Assembly: GCA_937880845.1 (NCBI GenBank)
Contig: CALFLL010000070.1
Location: 1 to 37,973, forward strand
DNA: 37,973 nt
Direction of reading: 5' to 3'
Source of the DNA: an uncultured Drancourtella sp.
GTDB taxonomy: Bacteria > Bacillota > Clostridia > Lachnospirales > Lachnospiraceae
Positions 1 through 8,399 of the stretch are shown in pieces. Within the stretch, counting starts at the first letter, position 1. The number at the start of each line of letters is the position of its first letter. The translations under genes and the position numbers were made by a program. A model generated the notes under the pieces. That model saw only the letters and a list, made by a program, of their open reading frames with translations. It was not told the DNA's origin and ran no database searches.

Positions 1-262
1 TTGGATAATAAGGTATTATCTAATATCATTCAGATACCGGATAACTACTAATTATTATTTTAATTATAACAAATACTTACTTTTTTTTCCATATTTTTCT
101 TCATAATCTCCAGATTAGTTTTTAAATAGTACAGATAAATCTCTATTTTACCTGTACTATAAATATAACCATTACCCAATCTGCTTTTTGTGCACACAAA
201 AAAGACCACCTTAAATCAAGCTGATCGTAATCTATAGCTGTAATGAATTAAAAGAAATATTT

Positions 263-1183
263 TTATGCTACTCTAAGTATATTCATGTATTTTCTGGGAT
301 GCATCTCTCTTAAAATCTCCGCCTGCTTTTTTGCTGCAATATGAATATATATCTGAGTAGTTTTTATTGAACTATGTCCTAGAATTTGTTGTACACAACT
401 AACATCAACGCCTTCTTCTATGAGATATGTAGCAAATGAGTGACGGAACATATGGGGAGTTATGTTTCTTTCAATACCTGCTAATTTTGCATACTTTTTA
501 AGCATTAACCTAATAGAATACTCCGTATATCTATTCCCCCGGCTGTTTACAAAGAAAAATCCACTTTTCTTGATTGCTTCTGAATTATGTTTGTAATATT
601 TTTTTAGAATATTCAAAATCTCAGCGGAAGCAATCTGAATATATCTTTCCTTACCGCCTTTTCCCATGATCTTGATTAGACCTGTATTCAAATTTATACA
701 GTCTATTTTTATATTTGATACTTCATACACTCTGGCTCCTGTGGCAAACAAAGTTTCTATTACAGATATATCTCTCAGCCAGTATTTGTACATCTTTTCA
801 TTACTATTTCTATGCTCATGCGAATACATATAGTTCAAGAGAGATTCAATTTCTTCACGCGGGATTATTTTAGGTAAAATTGTCGTTTCCTTGAATTTTA
901 CTTTGATTTTTCTAAACGGATTATCATCGATAATTTCGCACTCTTCCAAATAATTATAATATGCTTTGATGGATGCAATTTTACGTTTTATTGTTTTCTG
1001 CTTGTATTTTTTATGTAATTCCACTATATAGCCTTCTATTTTGCTTTTTTCTGGGACATCTTCCTGTGCAAACTCAAAAAACTGTCTTAAATCAATTCTG
1101 TATGCCTTCAGCGTATTCCAATCCAATTCTTTCCTATATTCGCAATATTCAAGATACTTCTTTACTTGATCTTTATAATTCAT
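263..1183 (-). CDS. Tyrosine recombinase (XerC/XerD-like integrase)
   Basis: Site-specific recombinase that cuts and rejoins DNA through a tyrosine intermediate. The N-terminal 100 residues look like the SAM-like core-binding domain. The C-terminal catalytic domain carries the first arginine in ATGARVYE, the HMFRH box (H-x-x-R), LGHSS and the nucleophile tyrosine in TQIYIHI, so all key residues are present and about 306 residues is normal length. An upstream in-frame ATG exists at 1198, but GGAGG lies inside that longer reading, about 8 bases before the ATG at 1183, so 1183 is preferred. The start overlaps the stop of a 42-residue ORF upstream (ATGA), which suggests coupling. It may be an element integrase or a housekeeping-type Xer; no dif or att site could be assigned. 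Confidence 0.88.
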   Translation of the reverse strand: MNYKDQVKKYLEYCEYRKELDWNTLKAYRIDLRQFFEFAQEDVPEKSKIEGYIVELHKKYKQKTIKRKIASIKAYYNYLEECEIIDDNPFRKIKVKFKETTILPKIIPREEIESLLNYMYSHEHRNSNEKMYKYWLRDISVIETLFATGARVYEVSNIKIDCINLNTGLIKIMGKGGKERYIQIASAEILNILKKYYKHNSEAIKKSGFFFVNSRGNRYTEYSIRLMLKKYAKLAGIERNITPHMFRHSFATYLIEEGVDVSCVQQILGHSSIKTTQIYIHIAAKKQAEILREMHPRKYMNILRVA

Positions 1184-1308
1184 TCTACTGTCCTCCATGC
1201 CTTTTTCGCTAGTGTAGCATATTTCTTCACAAGATACATTCGATATTCCCTATGTTTCTCATTGGAACTAAGGAATTTTCTCTTCATTTCAGTGCACAAA
1301 AAACGCAT
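1180..1308 (-). CDS. Small basic protein, 42 aa, coupled to the recombinase
   Basis: Unrecognised short ORF running MRFLCTEMKRKF... to ...KKAWRTVE-stop. An internal ATG at 1287 is an alternative start. It is rich in Lys and Arg, and its TGA overlaps the ATG of the tyrosine recombinase (ATGA). That overlap and the non-random composition are the reasons to take it seriously. The Shine-Dalgarno for the first ATG is weak (AGG about 10 bases upstream, AGGAG further away). By analogy with small proteins co-encoded with integrases it could be an accessory DNA-binding factor or just a coupling peptide; this is inference. Confidence 0.42.
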   Translation of the reverse strand: MRFLCTEMKRKFLSSNEKHREYRMYLVKKYATLAKKAWRTVE

Positions 1309-1489
1309 TCGTAGAACCTATTCTGCATCTCCTTCATGCTTTACTTTTTATTGAAATAGCACAAGGTATCTTTATGACATCTAAAAAGCAACTCACCATT
1401 TTGCAAGCAAAACACTTATGGTATGTAAGATACTGTGATATCTCCTATTATTTGTATCATATTTTTTGTAACTGTTATATATAAAAGAC

Positions 1490-1524
1490 GGGCAGAAAGC
1501 TGATTTTACTCAAGCTTTCTGCCC
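1490..1524 (-). terminator. Intrinsic terminator
   Basis: Perfect 12-bp stem (GGGCAGAAAGCT / AGCTTTCTGCCC) with an 11-base loop. On the minus strand it is followed by GTCTTTTATATA. It sits just after the Rpn-like 3' fragment, as expected for the original terminator of that lost gene. The rest of the gap between 1309 and 1489 shows nothing I can name. Confidence 0.72.
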
Positions 1525-1547
1525 ACACTCATCATAAAAAAACCTAT

Positions 1548-1740
1548 ATTAATTCATCTGAATATTTCGTTTTTTCTTCTTCAGGAATCTTCAGGCTTTC
1601 CATTGCCTGTTCTACTGACCACCCCATTGTTTCCATAAGGTTTCTAATTGAAAGAAGAATTCCTTTCTGAATTCCTTTTTCTTCAACGCCTTTACTCAGA
1701 TTACACATAATAGGCACCTCTTTCTAATGTCTTTGCGTTT
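1548..1740 (-). pseudogene. Broken 3' end of a Rpn-like nuclease gene (paralogue of the next gene)
   Basis: This stretch is nearly identical to the 3' end of the gene at 1817-2824: the same codons for SIRNLMETMGWSVEQAMES/LKIPEEE, the same NLSKGVEEKGIQKGI stretch and flanking bases. It has only about one GI-Q/E-KGI unit where the intact gene has six. It has no 5' part and no start, so it is a remnant. The arrangement suggests a tandem duplication followed by deletion, or recombination between two family members. Confidence 0.75.
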
Positions 1741-1816
1741 CAGACAAACCATGCGATAAGGTGAACAACAATAATACTGCTCACCTCTATTTTCAAAATT
1801 TATATATTTTGTACTT

Positions 1817-2824
1817 TTACATTTTTTTCAATTCATCTAAATACTTGCTCTTTTCTTCTTCAGGAATTTTCAGGACTTCCATTGCCTGTTCTACCGACCA
1901 CCCCATTGTTTCCATAAGGTTTCTAATTGAAAGAAGAATTCCCTTCTCAATTCCTTGTTCAATTCCTTGTTCAATACCCTTCTGAATTCCTTGTTCAATA
2001 CCCTTCTGAATTCCTTTTTCTTCAACGCCTTTACTCAGATTACACATAGTAGACACCTCTCTTTCTAATGTCTTTGTCATTTCAATTGAAAAATCATTCT
2101 GTAATATCTCTTTCTTTTCCTTTACTTCACGATCCGAAGAAAGCAAAACTTCCAGTAACTTTAAGATACCTGAAGCATTTTCATCATCAGAGTCCCCTAA
2201 ACATATCATAATTGCCGTTAGTAAATCATAATTTTCTTTTCTTTCCGAACAACTACCAATTAACTGTTCTTCTGTAATAGAATATCTGTTTATACTATTT
2301 TCCCGATATTTCGGTGGATTCATACAAATCCAAATGCTATAGACTTTCTTTATCTTCTCATAATGTGCATCTGAAAATTCAACACCATACTGCGAAGATA
2401 TCAATCTGCTGCAATAGTAAATTCCTCTGCTTATAATCGGGTAGCCTGGATAAAAATCATTTTGCGCTTCAATATTTATGATCAATCGAATTTTTTCTTT
2501 CGACACCGGAGCCTTCGCACAAAAGCGAATATCGTATGTAACCACCCCTTCATAAATAGAAGCGTCTTCGGTTGCTCCATTTTGTATTTGTTCTTCTGAT
2601 ACCTGTTCATCTATATTTACGGGTACGTCTGCAACATCTGCCTCTCCTTCTATATAGTTCTCTACAATTTCCTGAATCTCACAATCTCTATATTCCTCTA
2701 TACAACTTTTCATAATCCATGCCAAGATCACCTTATTTGCCAGAAGGCGTTTGCATGCTGCATCATAGGAGGCTTTCTCTCCTGCAGAACTAATATTCTT
2801 TGCCAGTATATTTTCAACTTTCAA
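1817..2824 (-). CDS. Rpn-like PD-(D/E)XK nuclease / putative transposase
   Basis: About 335 residues, resembling the Rpn family (recombination-promoting nuclease, formerly transposase_31) that is abundant in Lachnospiraceae. The nuclease core is visible around residues 95-150: YDIRFCAKAP... followed by RLIINIEAQNDFYPGYPI, with the acidic residue and E-x-Q pattern of PD-(D/E)XK enzymes. The tail holds repeated units of the type GIQKGIEQ, encoded by tandem DNA repeats near 1950-2010, then a short conserved end. The start is TTG at 2824 with AGGTGA about 8 bases upstream; a different start is possible. A broken paralogue lies directly downstream. Known Rpn proteins promote RecA-independent recombination; the role here is not known. 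Confidence 0.78.
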   Translation of the reverse strand: MKVENILAKNISSAGEKASYDAACKRLLANKVILAWIMKSCIEEYRDCEIQEIVENYIEGEADVADVPVNIDEQVSEEQIQNGATEDASIYEGVVTYDIRFCAKAPVSKEKIRLIINIEAQNDFYPGYPIISRGIYYCSRLISSQYGVEFSDAHYEKIKKVYSIWICMNPPKYRENSINRYSITEEQLIGSCSERKENYDLLTAIMICLGDSDDENASGILKLLEVLLSSDREVKEKKEILQNDFSIEMTKTLEREVSTMCNLSKGVEEKGIQKGIEQGIQKGIEQGIEQGIEKGILLSIRNLMETMGWSVEQAMEVLKIPEEEKSKYLDELKKM

Positions 2825-2964
2825 CCTATATTCACCTGCCTATTCCTCTTTTTCTTATTTTATCACACACGAAAAAAAGATGCCACTTATTTTTCTCACC
2901 AGATTATCCTCCTTCCGTATGATAAGGAAGAATTGTTTATGTTCTTTTCGCATTAAAACTCTTT

Positions 2965-2990
2965 CTGCTTTTATAAGCAGTTTACCACTA
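2965..2990 (-). terminator. Weak hairpin after recD2-like gene
   Basis: A 6-bp inverted repeat CTGCTT-TTAT-AAGCAG lies 16 bases past the helicase stop, followed on the minus strand by AAAGAGTTTTAA rather than a clean T run. It is a plausible but weak terminator. Confidence 0.35.
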
Positions 2991-2995
2991 TTTTC

Positions 2996-5209
2996 TTATG
3001 CCGCTTCATTCTTATCCAAAACCTCCGTAAATGCTTTTTTTAACCGATAAGATAACAACGTATTTCTTTTTTTGGATCTTCCCGCCCGTATTGCCTGGAA
3101 AAATGCCTGTTTGCTTCCCACAAGAATGACTTTTCTTTTTGCCCTTGTAATTGCCGTATAATATAGATTTCGCTTTAAGGTATGCCGCCGAAAACATGAC
3201 AAAATCGGAATGATGACTACCGGATACTCGGAGCCTTGTCCTTTATGTGCAGTAATTGCATACGCATGAACAAGGTTCCAAGATTCTCCTTCCTGATATC
3301 GCATAACCCGCTCTTCTCCAAAATCTACTTCCATATATTTCTTACCGCTCACCTTTCCTATTTTTCGTACAATCCCGATATCTCCGTTGGAAATTTCATC
3401 TTCATTTTTCGTCTGCATTACTTTATCCTGTATACGAAAAATTTTGTTTCCATTTTTGATTTCCTGTTGTCCTATCTGGTAAGGATTGATTCTGTCTTTG
3501 ATTTTTAGATTCAAAGCATTTGCGCTTACCTTCGTATCTTCCCTTAAAGGTGTTAATACCTGCACTGCATTTACATTTTTCCTTTGCAACTTCCACTCCA
3601 TATCAAAAAGTTTCATAATCTTTTTCGCGGCTTCTTCATCATCATGTGCTGCTACAAAGGAAAAACTGTTATCATATACCAAATTTTGTTTGCCACAGTT
3701 GATTTTTATCGCATTCTCCAAAATAGTAGGGTTTTCCTGCCGGAAACATTGATCTAAAACAGTAACTGGAATGACTCTGGAGTCAATGAGTTCTTTAAAT
3801 ACATTTCCAGGACCTACTGATTCCAGCTGGTCTTTATCTCCCACAAAAACAATCCGACTTCCAGTCTTTATTTTCATCATCAGACTGGTAAATAGATGCA
3901 TATCTACCATGCTACACTCATCAATGATGATCAAGTCATCGCAAAGCATTTCTCCAGCATTCCATGCTTCTTCACCGTCTGCTCCTGTAAGTCCGATACT
4001 TTTATGTATCGTCAACGCCGGATATCCCGTTGCTTCATACATTCTCTGTCGCGCTCTTCCGGTAGGTGCTGCCAATAAAATCATACTATCTATATTCAAT
4101 TTTTCCTGGATCATAACAATAAAACGCAGCAGGGTTGTTTTCCCGCTTCCAGGTCCTCCTGTTATAATGGAAATTGAATTTTGAAAAACCATTTCAATCC
4201 CTTTTCTTTGTTTTTCCGCTAACTTTATGTTTTCTTTGGTTTCCAAATTAGAAATCCATTTCTCTACATCATACCTTTTTATCGGATATCTGCTTAGCGT
4301 GGCAAGTTGTATAACAGCCTTTTGTTCTGACTCATAATTTTTCTTAGAATAAATCTTTGTATAACTACAGATTAGTTCTTTATCATCTTTGATCAGAGAA
4401 TTGCCAGCATCGCGAATTTTCCGTTCTGTTACACTGCCTTTTTTATCTCCACGCATCAACAGCGGCTTGGTTCTTGTTAAAATGTCAGACACCTCTAAAT
4501 AGAGATGCCCTTCCCCTTCTGCTTCTTTTAAAACATATAATATAGCTGCTTTTATTCGTAAAGGATTATCTGCCTGAAAATGTTTTACTCTCCTTGCTAT
4601 CGGATCCACTGTTTTAAATCCAAACCCTTCTATCTCACACAACCGGAATGGATCCTTTTTAATAATGCTGACTGCCTTGTGTCCAAAATGTTCCTGGATT
4701 TTTTCTATCTTCTTTGGTGTTACCCCCGCAGAAGACAGAAAAAGTGAAAGCTGACGGATATTTTCACTTTGATAATAGCCATCTAAAATCTGATCCAGTT
4801 TTTTTTGTGTAATTCCAGGAATTTCAAGCAATCGTTCCGGGCATTCTTCAAAAACATAGAAAGTATTTTTCCCAAATCGTTCTACAACCCTTTCTGCGAT
4901 AACAGGCCCTATTCCTTTCACCAATCCTGAAGAAAGGTACGCTTTTACCCCCTCTTCTGTTGTTGGCATTTGAATTTGGAAAGATGTCACATGATACTGT
5001 TTTCCATATTTCTCTGATTCTTGCCACTGTCCTTTTAAAGATATATCAATCCCTTCGTTTCTGGGCAATTCACAGCCAACTGCCACAAACTGCCTTTTTC
5101 CAATTTCATTCTTCCCTTCAGGAATGTTCTCCTCTGTTTCATATACTGCCACAGTATATCCGTTTTCCTGATTATAATAAATGGAAGAAGCATATCTGCA
5201 CTCTAACAA
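2996..5209 (-). CDS. recD2: RecD2-like ATP-dependent DNA helicase (SF1)
   Basis: A 737-residue 5'-3' superfamily 1 helicase of the RecD2 type found in bacteria without RecBCD. The N-terminal 200 residues carry the OB-like and helix-hairpin-helix region (SSGLVKGIGPVIAERV). Motif I is GGPGSGKTT near residue 351, motif II is DECSM, motif III is VGDKDQLESVGPG, and the UvrD-like C-terminal motif is AITAHKGQGSEY with YTAITRAK at the end. Length and motif order are normal. The start is TTG at 5209, supported by AAGGAGG 7-8 bases upstream. It follows the 215-aa membrane protein by 4 bases, so they are cotranscribed. With the upstream SSB-like gene it forms a DNA-repair or replication cluster that may belong to chromosomal or element maintenance. 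Confidence 0.92.
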   Translation of the reverse strand: MLECRYASSIYYNQENGYTVAVYETEENIPEGKNEIGKRQFVAVGCELPRNEGIDISLKGQWQESEKYGKQYHVTSFQIQMPTTEEGVKAYLSSGLVKGIGPVIAERVVERFGKNTFYVFEECPERLLEIPGITQKKLDQILDGYYQSENIRQLSLFLSSAGVTPKKIEKIQEHFGHKAVSIIKKDPFRLCEIEGFGFKTVDPIARRVKHFQADNPLRIKAAILYVLKEAEGEGHLYLEVSDILTRTKPLLMRGDKKGSVTERKIRDAGNSLIKDDKELICSYTKIYSKKNYESEQKAVIQLATLSRYPIKRYDVEKWISNLETKENIKLAEKQRKGIEMVFQNSISIITGGPGSGKTTLLRFIVMIQEKLNIDSMILLAAPTGRARQRMYEATGYPALTIHKSIGLTGADGEEAWNAGEMLCDDLIIIDECSMVDMHLFTSLMMKIKTGSRIVFVGDKDQLESVGPGNVFKELIDSRVIPVTVLDQCFRQENPTILENAIKINCGKQNLVYDNSFSFVAAHDDEEAAKKIMKLFDMEWKLQRKNVNAVQVLTPLREDTKVSANALNLKIKDRINPYQIGQQEIKNGNKIFRIQDKVMQTKNEDEISNGDIGIVRKIGKVSGKKYMEVDFGEERVMRYQEGESWNLVHAYAITAHKGQGSEYPVVIIPILSCFRRHTLKRNLYYTAITRAKRKVILVGSKQAFFQAIRAGRSKKRNTLLSYRLKKAFTEVLDKNEAA

Positions 5210-5213
5210 GTCA

Positions 5214-5861
5214 CTACCTCCTTGTAATCCACATATAACGACCAGATATTTTTACAGAGTAACCGCCTTCTTTTTCCAGCTCCTTTTTGATGAGTATTCT
5301 TTTATCTGCCGGAAAATCCCGAATTGCAGCAACTCTGCGAAATCCTTTCTCTGTTCGGATAGTACATAATCCGTCTTTCCCAATAGAAAATGAATAGATA
5401 CCTTCTGCCGCCAGTTTCTTCGAAATACGAAGAAATTTTTCTCTTCCTTCTCCAAGATACCATTTTGTTGCTGCTATGTCTGCTTCATTCCACTGCTCTT
5501 GGGGAACATCAGGAATTGTTTCTGTCTTCTTTTCAGTTTCTATCGCCTTTTCTGTTTGCTGTTTTGCTTTCCGATAAATGGGTGCTTCCTTCTTTTCTGG
5601 CACCTCTTCCGTCACTGTTGCTTTCGGTTTATCTCTTTCCTTATGCTCCGCTAAGGTTTCTCCCTTCACTTCTTGGGGCTTCTTTTTCAAATGACAGACC
5701 AACAGATACACCAACAAAACCGGCACTGTAAGGGATAATGTATTAACTAGAATTGCAAGAAAAAAGGGCCATAAGAACGGAGCTAACAAAAATCCTGCAA
5801 TGCCCGACACAATGCAAAAGTTTTGATACTTTTTCACAAAATATTTCCACTTACCACTCAT
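5214..5861 (-). CDS. Membrane-anchored protein of unknown function, 215 aa
   Basis: Not recognised. Two adjacent hydrophobic segments lie at about residues 16-37 and 40-58, followed by a Lys/Glu-rich linker (60-130). A small folded-looking C-terminal region begins near IAATKWYLGEGREKF and includes GLCTIRTEKGFRRVAAIRDFPADKR. The topology suggests a membrane hairpin holding a cytoplasmic domain. It lies between the SSB-like gene (32 bases upstream) and the RecD2-like helicase (4 bases downstream) in one apparent operon, hinting at a membrane-linked DNA process. AAAGGAAATGG precedes the ATG. Confidence 0.7.
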   Translation of the reverse strand: MSGKWKYFVKKYQNFCIVSGIAGFLLAPFLWPFFLAILVNTLSLTVPVLLVYLLVCHLKKKPQEVKGETLAEHKERDKPKATVTEEVPEKKEAPIYRKAKQQTEKAIETEKKTETIPDVPQEQWNEADIAATKWYLGEGREKFLRISKKLAAEGIYSFSIGKDGLCTIRTEKGFRRVAAIRDFPADKRILIKKELEKEGGYSVKISGRYMWITRR

Positions 5862-5893
5862 AACAGTACCATTTCCTTTCTCTTCTAGTATTT

Positions 5894-6661
5894 TTAGTCA
5901 AATCCATAATTGTTATATTCTGATTCTTGTACACGCTCAAATTCTTCGTCCACCAGGTTTCTTTTTTTATTTTCATTCCTTCTTCTTTCAGGCACACTTT
6001 TTTTCGACTGCCGATTTCTCTTTTCTGGCTGTTCTCTTTTCCTTTGCTCTGACTTTTTCCTGGAACTAGGTTTCTTTATCCTGCTATTTCTTCTACGGGG
6101 ATCAGAGTTTCCTTTTTTCTGACTGCTTCTCCTTATACTTCGGTGATATCCATCTTCCTCCTCATCTTCATCTTCGTCTTCATCCTCATCTTCATCGTCT
6201 TCCAGATATTCCTCCTCATAGTCGTCGTCTTCGCCGTCCTCATAATCATCCTCATCATAAAATTCGTTGTCGTAATCCTCTTCTTCGTCATCTTCGTAAT
6301 CGTCCTCATCTTCGTCTTTTCGCTTGCGGAGTAATTCGATTTTATCAAGATTTATCTTATCTTTATACACCGTCATGCCGTCTTCATTTTCATAATTGTC
6401 ATTTAAAAGAAGTCCTTCTACTCCAATGTAATCACCTTTTTCGATATACTCTTCTATAAATTCTGCACTCTTATCAAATGCAGAGCAGGAAAAATAATCA
6501 TATTTTGTTGCATCTTTCGTTTTAAAAGGACGCTTTACAGACAATCGAAAACTTGCAACTAATCCGTATTTCGATGCCCTTTTGTTTCTGCGCCTCTTCC
6601 TTTTAAATTCATTTACTTCCGGATCTTTTACAACGTATCCTGTCATTATTACTTTATTCAT
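5894..6661 (-). CDS. SSB-like single-stranded DNA-binding protein with acid/base tail
   Basis: Residues 1-112 look like an SSB OB fold: MNKVIMTGYVVKDPEV, then FRLSVKRPF and DYFSCSAFDKSAEFIEEYIEKGDYIGVEG. The rest is unusual. About residues 113-168 are almost pure Asp/Glu/Tyr, and residues 170-240 are very rich in Arg, Lys and Ser. The end is EYNNYGFD instead of the classic DDDIPF protein-recruitment tip. Typical SSB is 140-180 residues; this one is 255. It heads an operon with the small membrane protein and the RecD2-like helicase. The OB fold makes ssDNA binding likely; the tail probably modulates DNA or partner binding (inference). Confidence 0.82.
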   Translation of the reverse strand: MNKVIMTGYVVKDPEVNEFKRKRRRNKRASKYGLVASFRLSVKRPFKTKDATKYDYFSCSAFDKSAEFIEEYIEKGDYIGVEGLLLNDNYENEDGMTVYKDKINLDKIELLRKRKDEDEDDYEDDEEEDYDNEFYDEDDYEDGEDDDYEEEYLEDDEDEDEDEDEDEEEDGYHRSIRRSSQKKGNSDPRRRNSRIKKPSSRKKSEQRKREQPEKRNRQSKKSVPERRRNENKKRNLVDEEFERVQESEYNNYGFD

Positions 6662-6683
6662 GCTCTTTCTCTCCTTTTTAATG

Positions 6684-6709
6684 CAGGCAGGAAATTATTT
6701 TCCTGCCTG
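6684..6709 (-). promoter_or_regulatory. Perfect inverted repeat in the ssb leader
   Basis: An 11-bp perfect stem (CAGGCAGGAAA / TTTCCTGCCTG) with a 4-base loop lies about 23 bases upstream of the ssb-like start codon. No T run follows on either strand, so it is not a normal terminator. It could be an operator or an mRNA leader hairpin. Confidence 0.45.
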
Positions 6710-6715
6710 ATAGGT

Positions 6716-6754
6716 ATAAAAAAAGACACTTAGAATTTCCATTCAAAATGTCTT
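6716..6754 (-). terminator. Intrinsic terminator
   Basis: Stem AAGACATTT / AAGTGTCTT on the minus strand followed by seven Ts, just 3 bases beyond the stop of the 6758-7306 gene. It separates that gene from the ssb-like operon. It is similar in sequence to the terminator at 8171-8211. Confidence 0.75.
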
Positions 6755-6757
6755 ATT

Positions 6758-7306
6758 CTATATACGCATTGTTTCTAAATCATACTGAAAATCAGATCCA
6801 ATACATCTTACAATCTTTTTTAAAATCTCATAAAAATTCAGGCTGTCTTCCTGTATCGGTCTTTTACCTTTTACATAATTTGGCCAAAAACAATATTCGT
6901 AAAATCGTTTCACCTGCATAGAAGGTGAAATAAAAATCCCCTGAAACTCATTTGACATTTTCTTTGTATTTCCTTCTTTCGAAAGTAATTTTAGATGTAG
7001 TGCCTCACTTTTGCCTTTCTTGTCCATCTGAAGCCAGACCGTATGATCGGCAAGACGAATACTGCTGTGCAGCATATAGATGTCTTCTCCGTTCCGGCAC
7101 CAGATAATTTCTCCGCAAAGTCCGTTTTCAAACTGCGACGTAATACACACTCCATTTTCCGGAATATCCGAAAAGCAAATTTCATCATCAACCACCGGAA
7201 TTGCCTTTTTTACACCCTTGGAAACGCCCACATCTTTTCGACATTCTTCAAACATCTGCTTTGTACTTTCATAATTTTTGTTCTGTTCATACTCATAGTT
7301 TTTCAT
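6758..7306 (-). CDS. Hypothetical protein, 182 aa
   Basis: Not recognised. It has no signal peptide or membrane segment and reads as a soluble mixed alpha/beta protein. The N terminus is charged (MKNYEYEQNKNYEST), the middle has GEIIWCRNGEDIYMLHSSIRL, and the C-terminal part is FYEILKKIVRCIGSDFQYDLE. AGGAGG precedes the ATG at 7306. It starts 18 bases after the stop of the next upstream gene, so the two are probably cotranscribed, and a terminator follows it. Residues such as GICI/GLCGEIIWC suggest a beta-rich core. No function is offered. Confidence 0.72.
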   Translation of the reverse strand: MKNYEYEQNKNYESTKQMFEECRKDVGVSKGVKKAIPVVDDEICFSDIPENGVCITSQFENGLCGEIIWCRNGEDIYMLHSSIRLADHTVWLQMDKKGKSEALHLKLLSKEGNTKKMSNEFQGIFISPSMQVKRFYEYCFWPNYVKGKRPIQEDSLNFYEILKKIVRCIGSDFQYDLETMRI

Positions 7307-7324
7307 CCTGCTTCCTCCTGTTCT

Positions 7325-8107
7325 TTAATTATTTCTTTTCAGTGATGTTTTGTTTATTTCTTCATATCTTGCTTCATATCTGCGATACCCTTCCAGATCA
7401 TAATACTTTAATCGTTCCGGATGAAAACGAACTTTCTCATAAGTACAATATCCATTTCTGCTGATTTCTCCTGTCACTTCTCCTAATCCGCTTTCTGAAA
7501 TCCAGGACAAAATTTTTCTTCCATGATGGTTCGTGTCCACATAGGAGCAGTCCTTTTCGCACACCTCATACAAATCAACGGTCAAGGCAACCCATGGTGA
7601 AGGATACCGGTATTTCCAGTTCACCATTTCAATTTCTAAATTTCCGGTGTAGGAATATCCTTTTACTATTAGCTGTATCGGAAATTTTTCTCCAAAAGCT
7701 TCATAGAAAACCGTTTTGGGTTCTTCCTGTTTTCTGAAGTTGTCATAATCTTCATCACTATAACCTGACCAGAAAAAATAGTTCCAGTCTGGCATTGGCG
7801 GACAATATCCTTCTAACTGTTCTGCACCCATTTGTTTTAATGGTATCAGATTTTTTTTACCTTCCTTCACAGCCAGAAGCAATGGTTTTAACTTCTCTTC
7901 CAGGTACATTCGATCTGGGCAAATATCAATCCACTTCCCTTTTATTGTTGTAAGAAAGCGTTTCCCATCCAATGTTCTGATTTCTGAACGTTCTGCAGAT
8001 AGACTATTCTTTAAGAAGCTGATTATATTATTTTCTGTTGCCCGAAAAATAATTGCATCTTTTCCACACATCTCACTGTGAATTCCTTTTAAGTACTCTT
8101 GGTTCAT
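7325..8107 (-). CDS. Hypothetical protein, 260 aa
   Basis: Not recognised. A longer reading to 8200 exists, but ATAGGAGG sits 6-7 bases before the ATG at 8107 and the longer version would begin inside a terminator, so 8107 is preferred. The protein is soluble, with Trp- and Tyr-rich segments (MPDWNYFFWSGYSDEDYDNF, MVNWKYRYPSPWVALTVDLYEV) and a conserved-looking end, YYDLEGYRRYEARYEEI. The last motif recalls proteins carried by Firmicute conjugative elements, but I cannot name the family. It is the first gene of a two-gene unit with the 182-residue protein. Confidence 0.72.
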   Translation of the reverse strand: MNQEYLKGIHSEMCGKDAIIFRATENNIISFLKNSLSAERSEIRTLDGKRFLTTIKGKWIDICPDRMYLEEKLKPLLLAVKEGKKNLIPLKQMGAEQLEGYCPPMPDWNYFFWSGYSDEDYDNFRKQEEPKTVFYEAFGEKFPIQLIVKGYSYTGNLEIEMVNWKYRYPSPWVALTVDLYEVCEKDCSYVDTNHHGRKILSWISESGLGEVTGEISRNGYCTYEKVRFHPERLKYYDLEGYRRYEARYEEINKTSLKRNN

Positions 8108-8170
8108 GATTTTCCTCCTATTTTTCTTTCTTTTGTGGCTTAACTCTATCCTCCTTTTTCGTTGATTGAA

Positions 8171-8211
8171 ATAAAAAAAGGCACCTAGAATATTTTTCAT
8201 TCTAAATGCCT
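8171..8211 (-). terminator. Intrinsic terminator
   Basis: A 13-bp stem with wobbles (AGGCATTTAGAAT / ATTCTAGGTGCCT on the minus strand) followed by seven Ts. It lies about 190 bases past the DUF262 gene stop and just before the 260-residue gene. The 8212-8399 stretch between holds several small hairpins (for example AGATATTG-N7-CAATATCT near 8345) but no ORF. Confidence 0.75.
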
Positions 8212-8399
8212 AATAATTCTTTATTTCTTATTGAAACAGCCACCTGTTTCCAAAATCTGTTTCCGATTCTTTATCGGAAAAAATTTTTGTACTCATCTTT
8301 GATTTTTATGAGTATAAATGTTAATTCATTTTCACTCTAACATAAGATATTGTATGTGTCAATATCTAAGTAATTTAACAATTTACTACGTTATGTTTA

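Noticed and set aside
185..202. 18-base palindrome TTTTTGTG-CA-CACAAAAA near the recombinase 3' end as an att core
   Set aside because: No second copy with matching flanks was seen, and such AT-rich palindromes arise easily; only GTGCAC plus A-run recurs near 1293.
1759..1787. Hairpin after the Rpn-like gene as terminator
   Set aside because: An imperfect stem with TTATCGC after it instead of a T run on the minus strand; too weak to call.
3012..3197. 61-residue minus-strand ORF inside the helicase gene, and several plus-strand ORFs of 60-140 residues across 3-5 kb
   Set aside because: Alternative-frame shadows of recD2 with no domain or ribosome binding site.
6133..6348. Hydrophobic plus-strand and Met/Thr-rich minus-strand ORFs
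   Set aside because: Shadows of the Asp/Glu codon run in the ssb-like gene.
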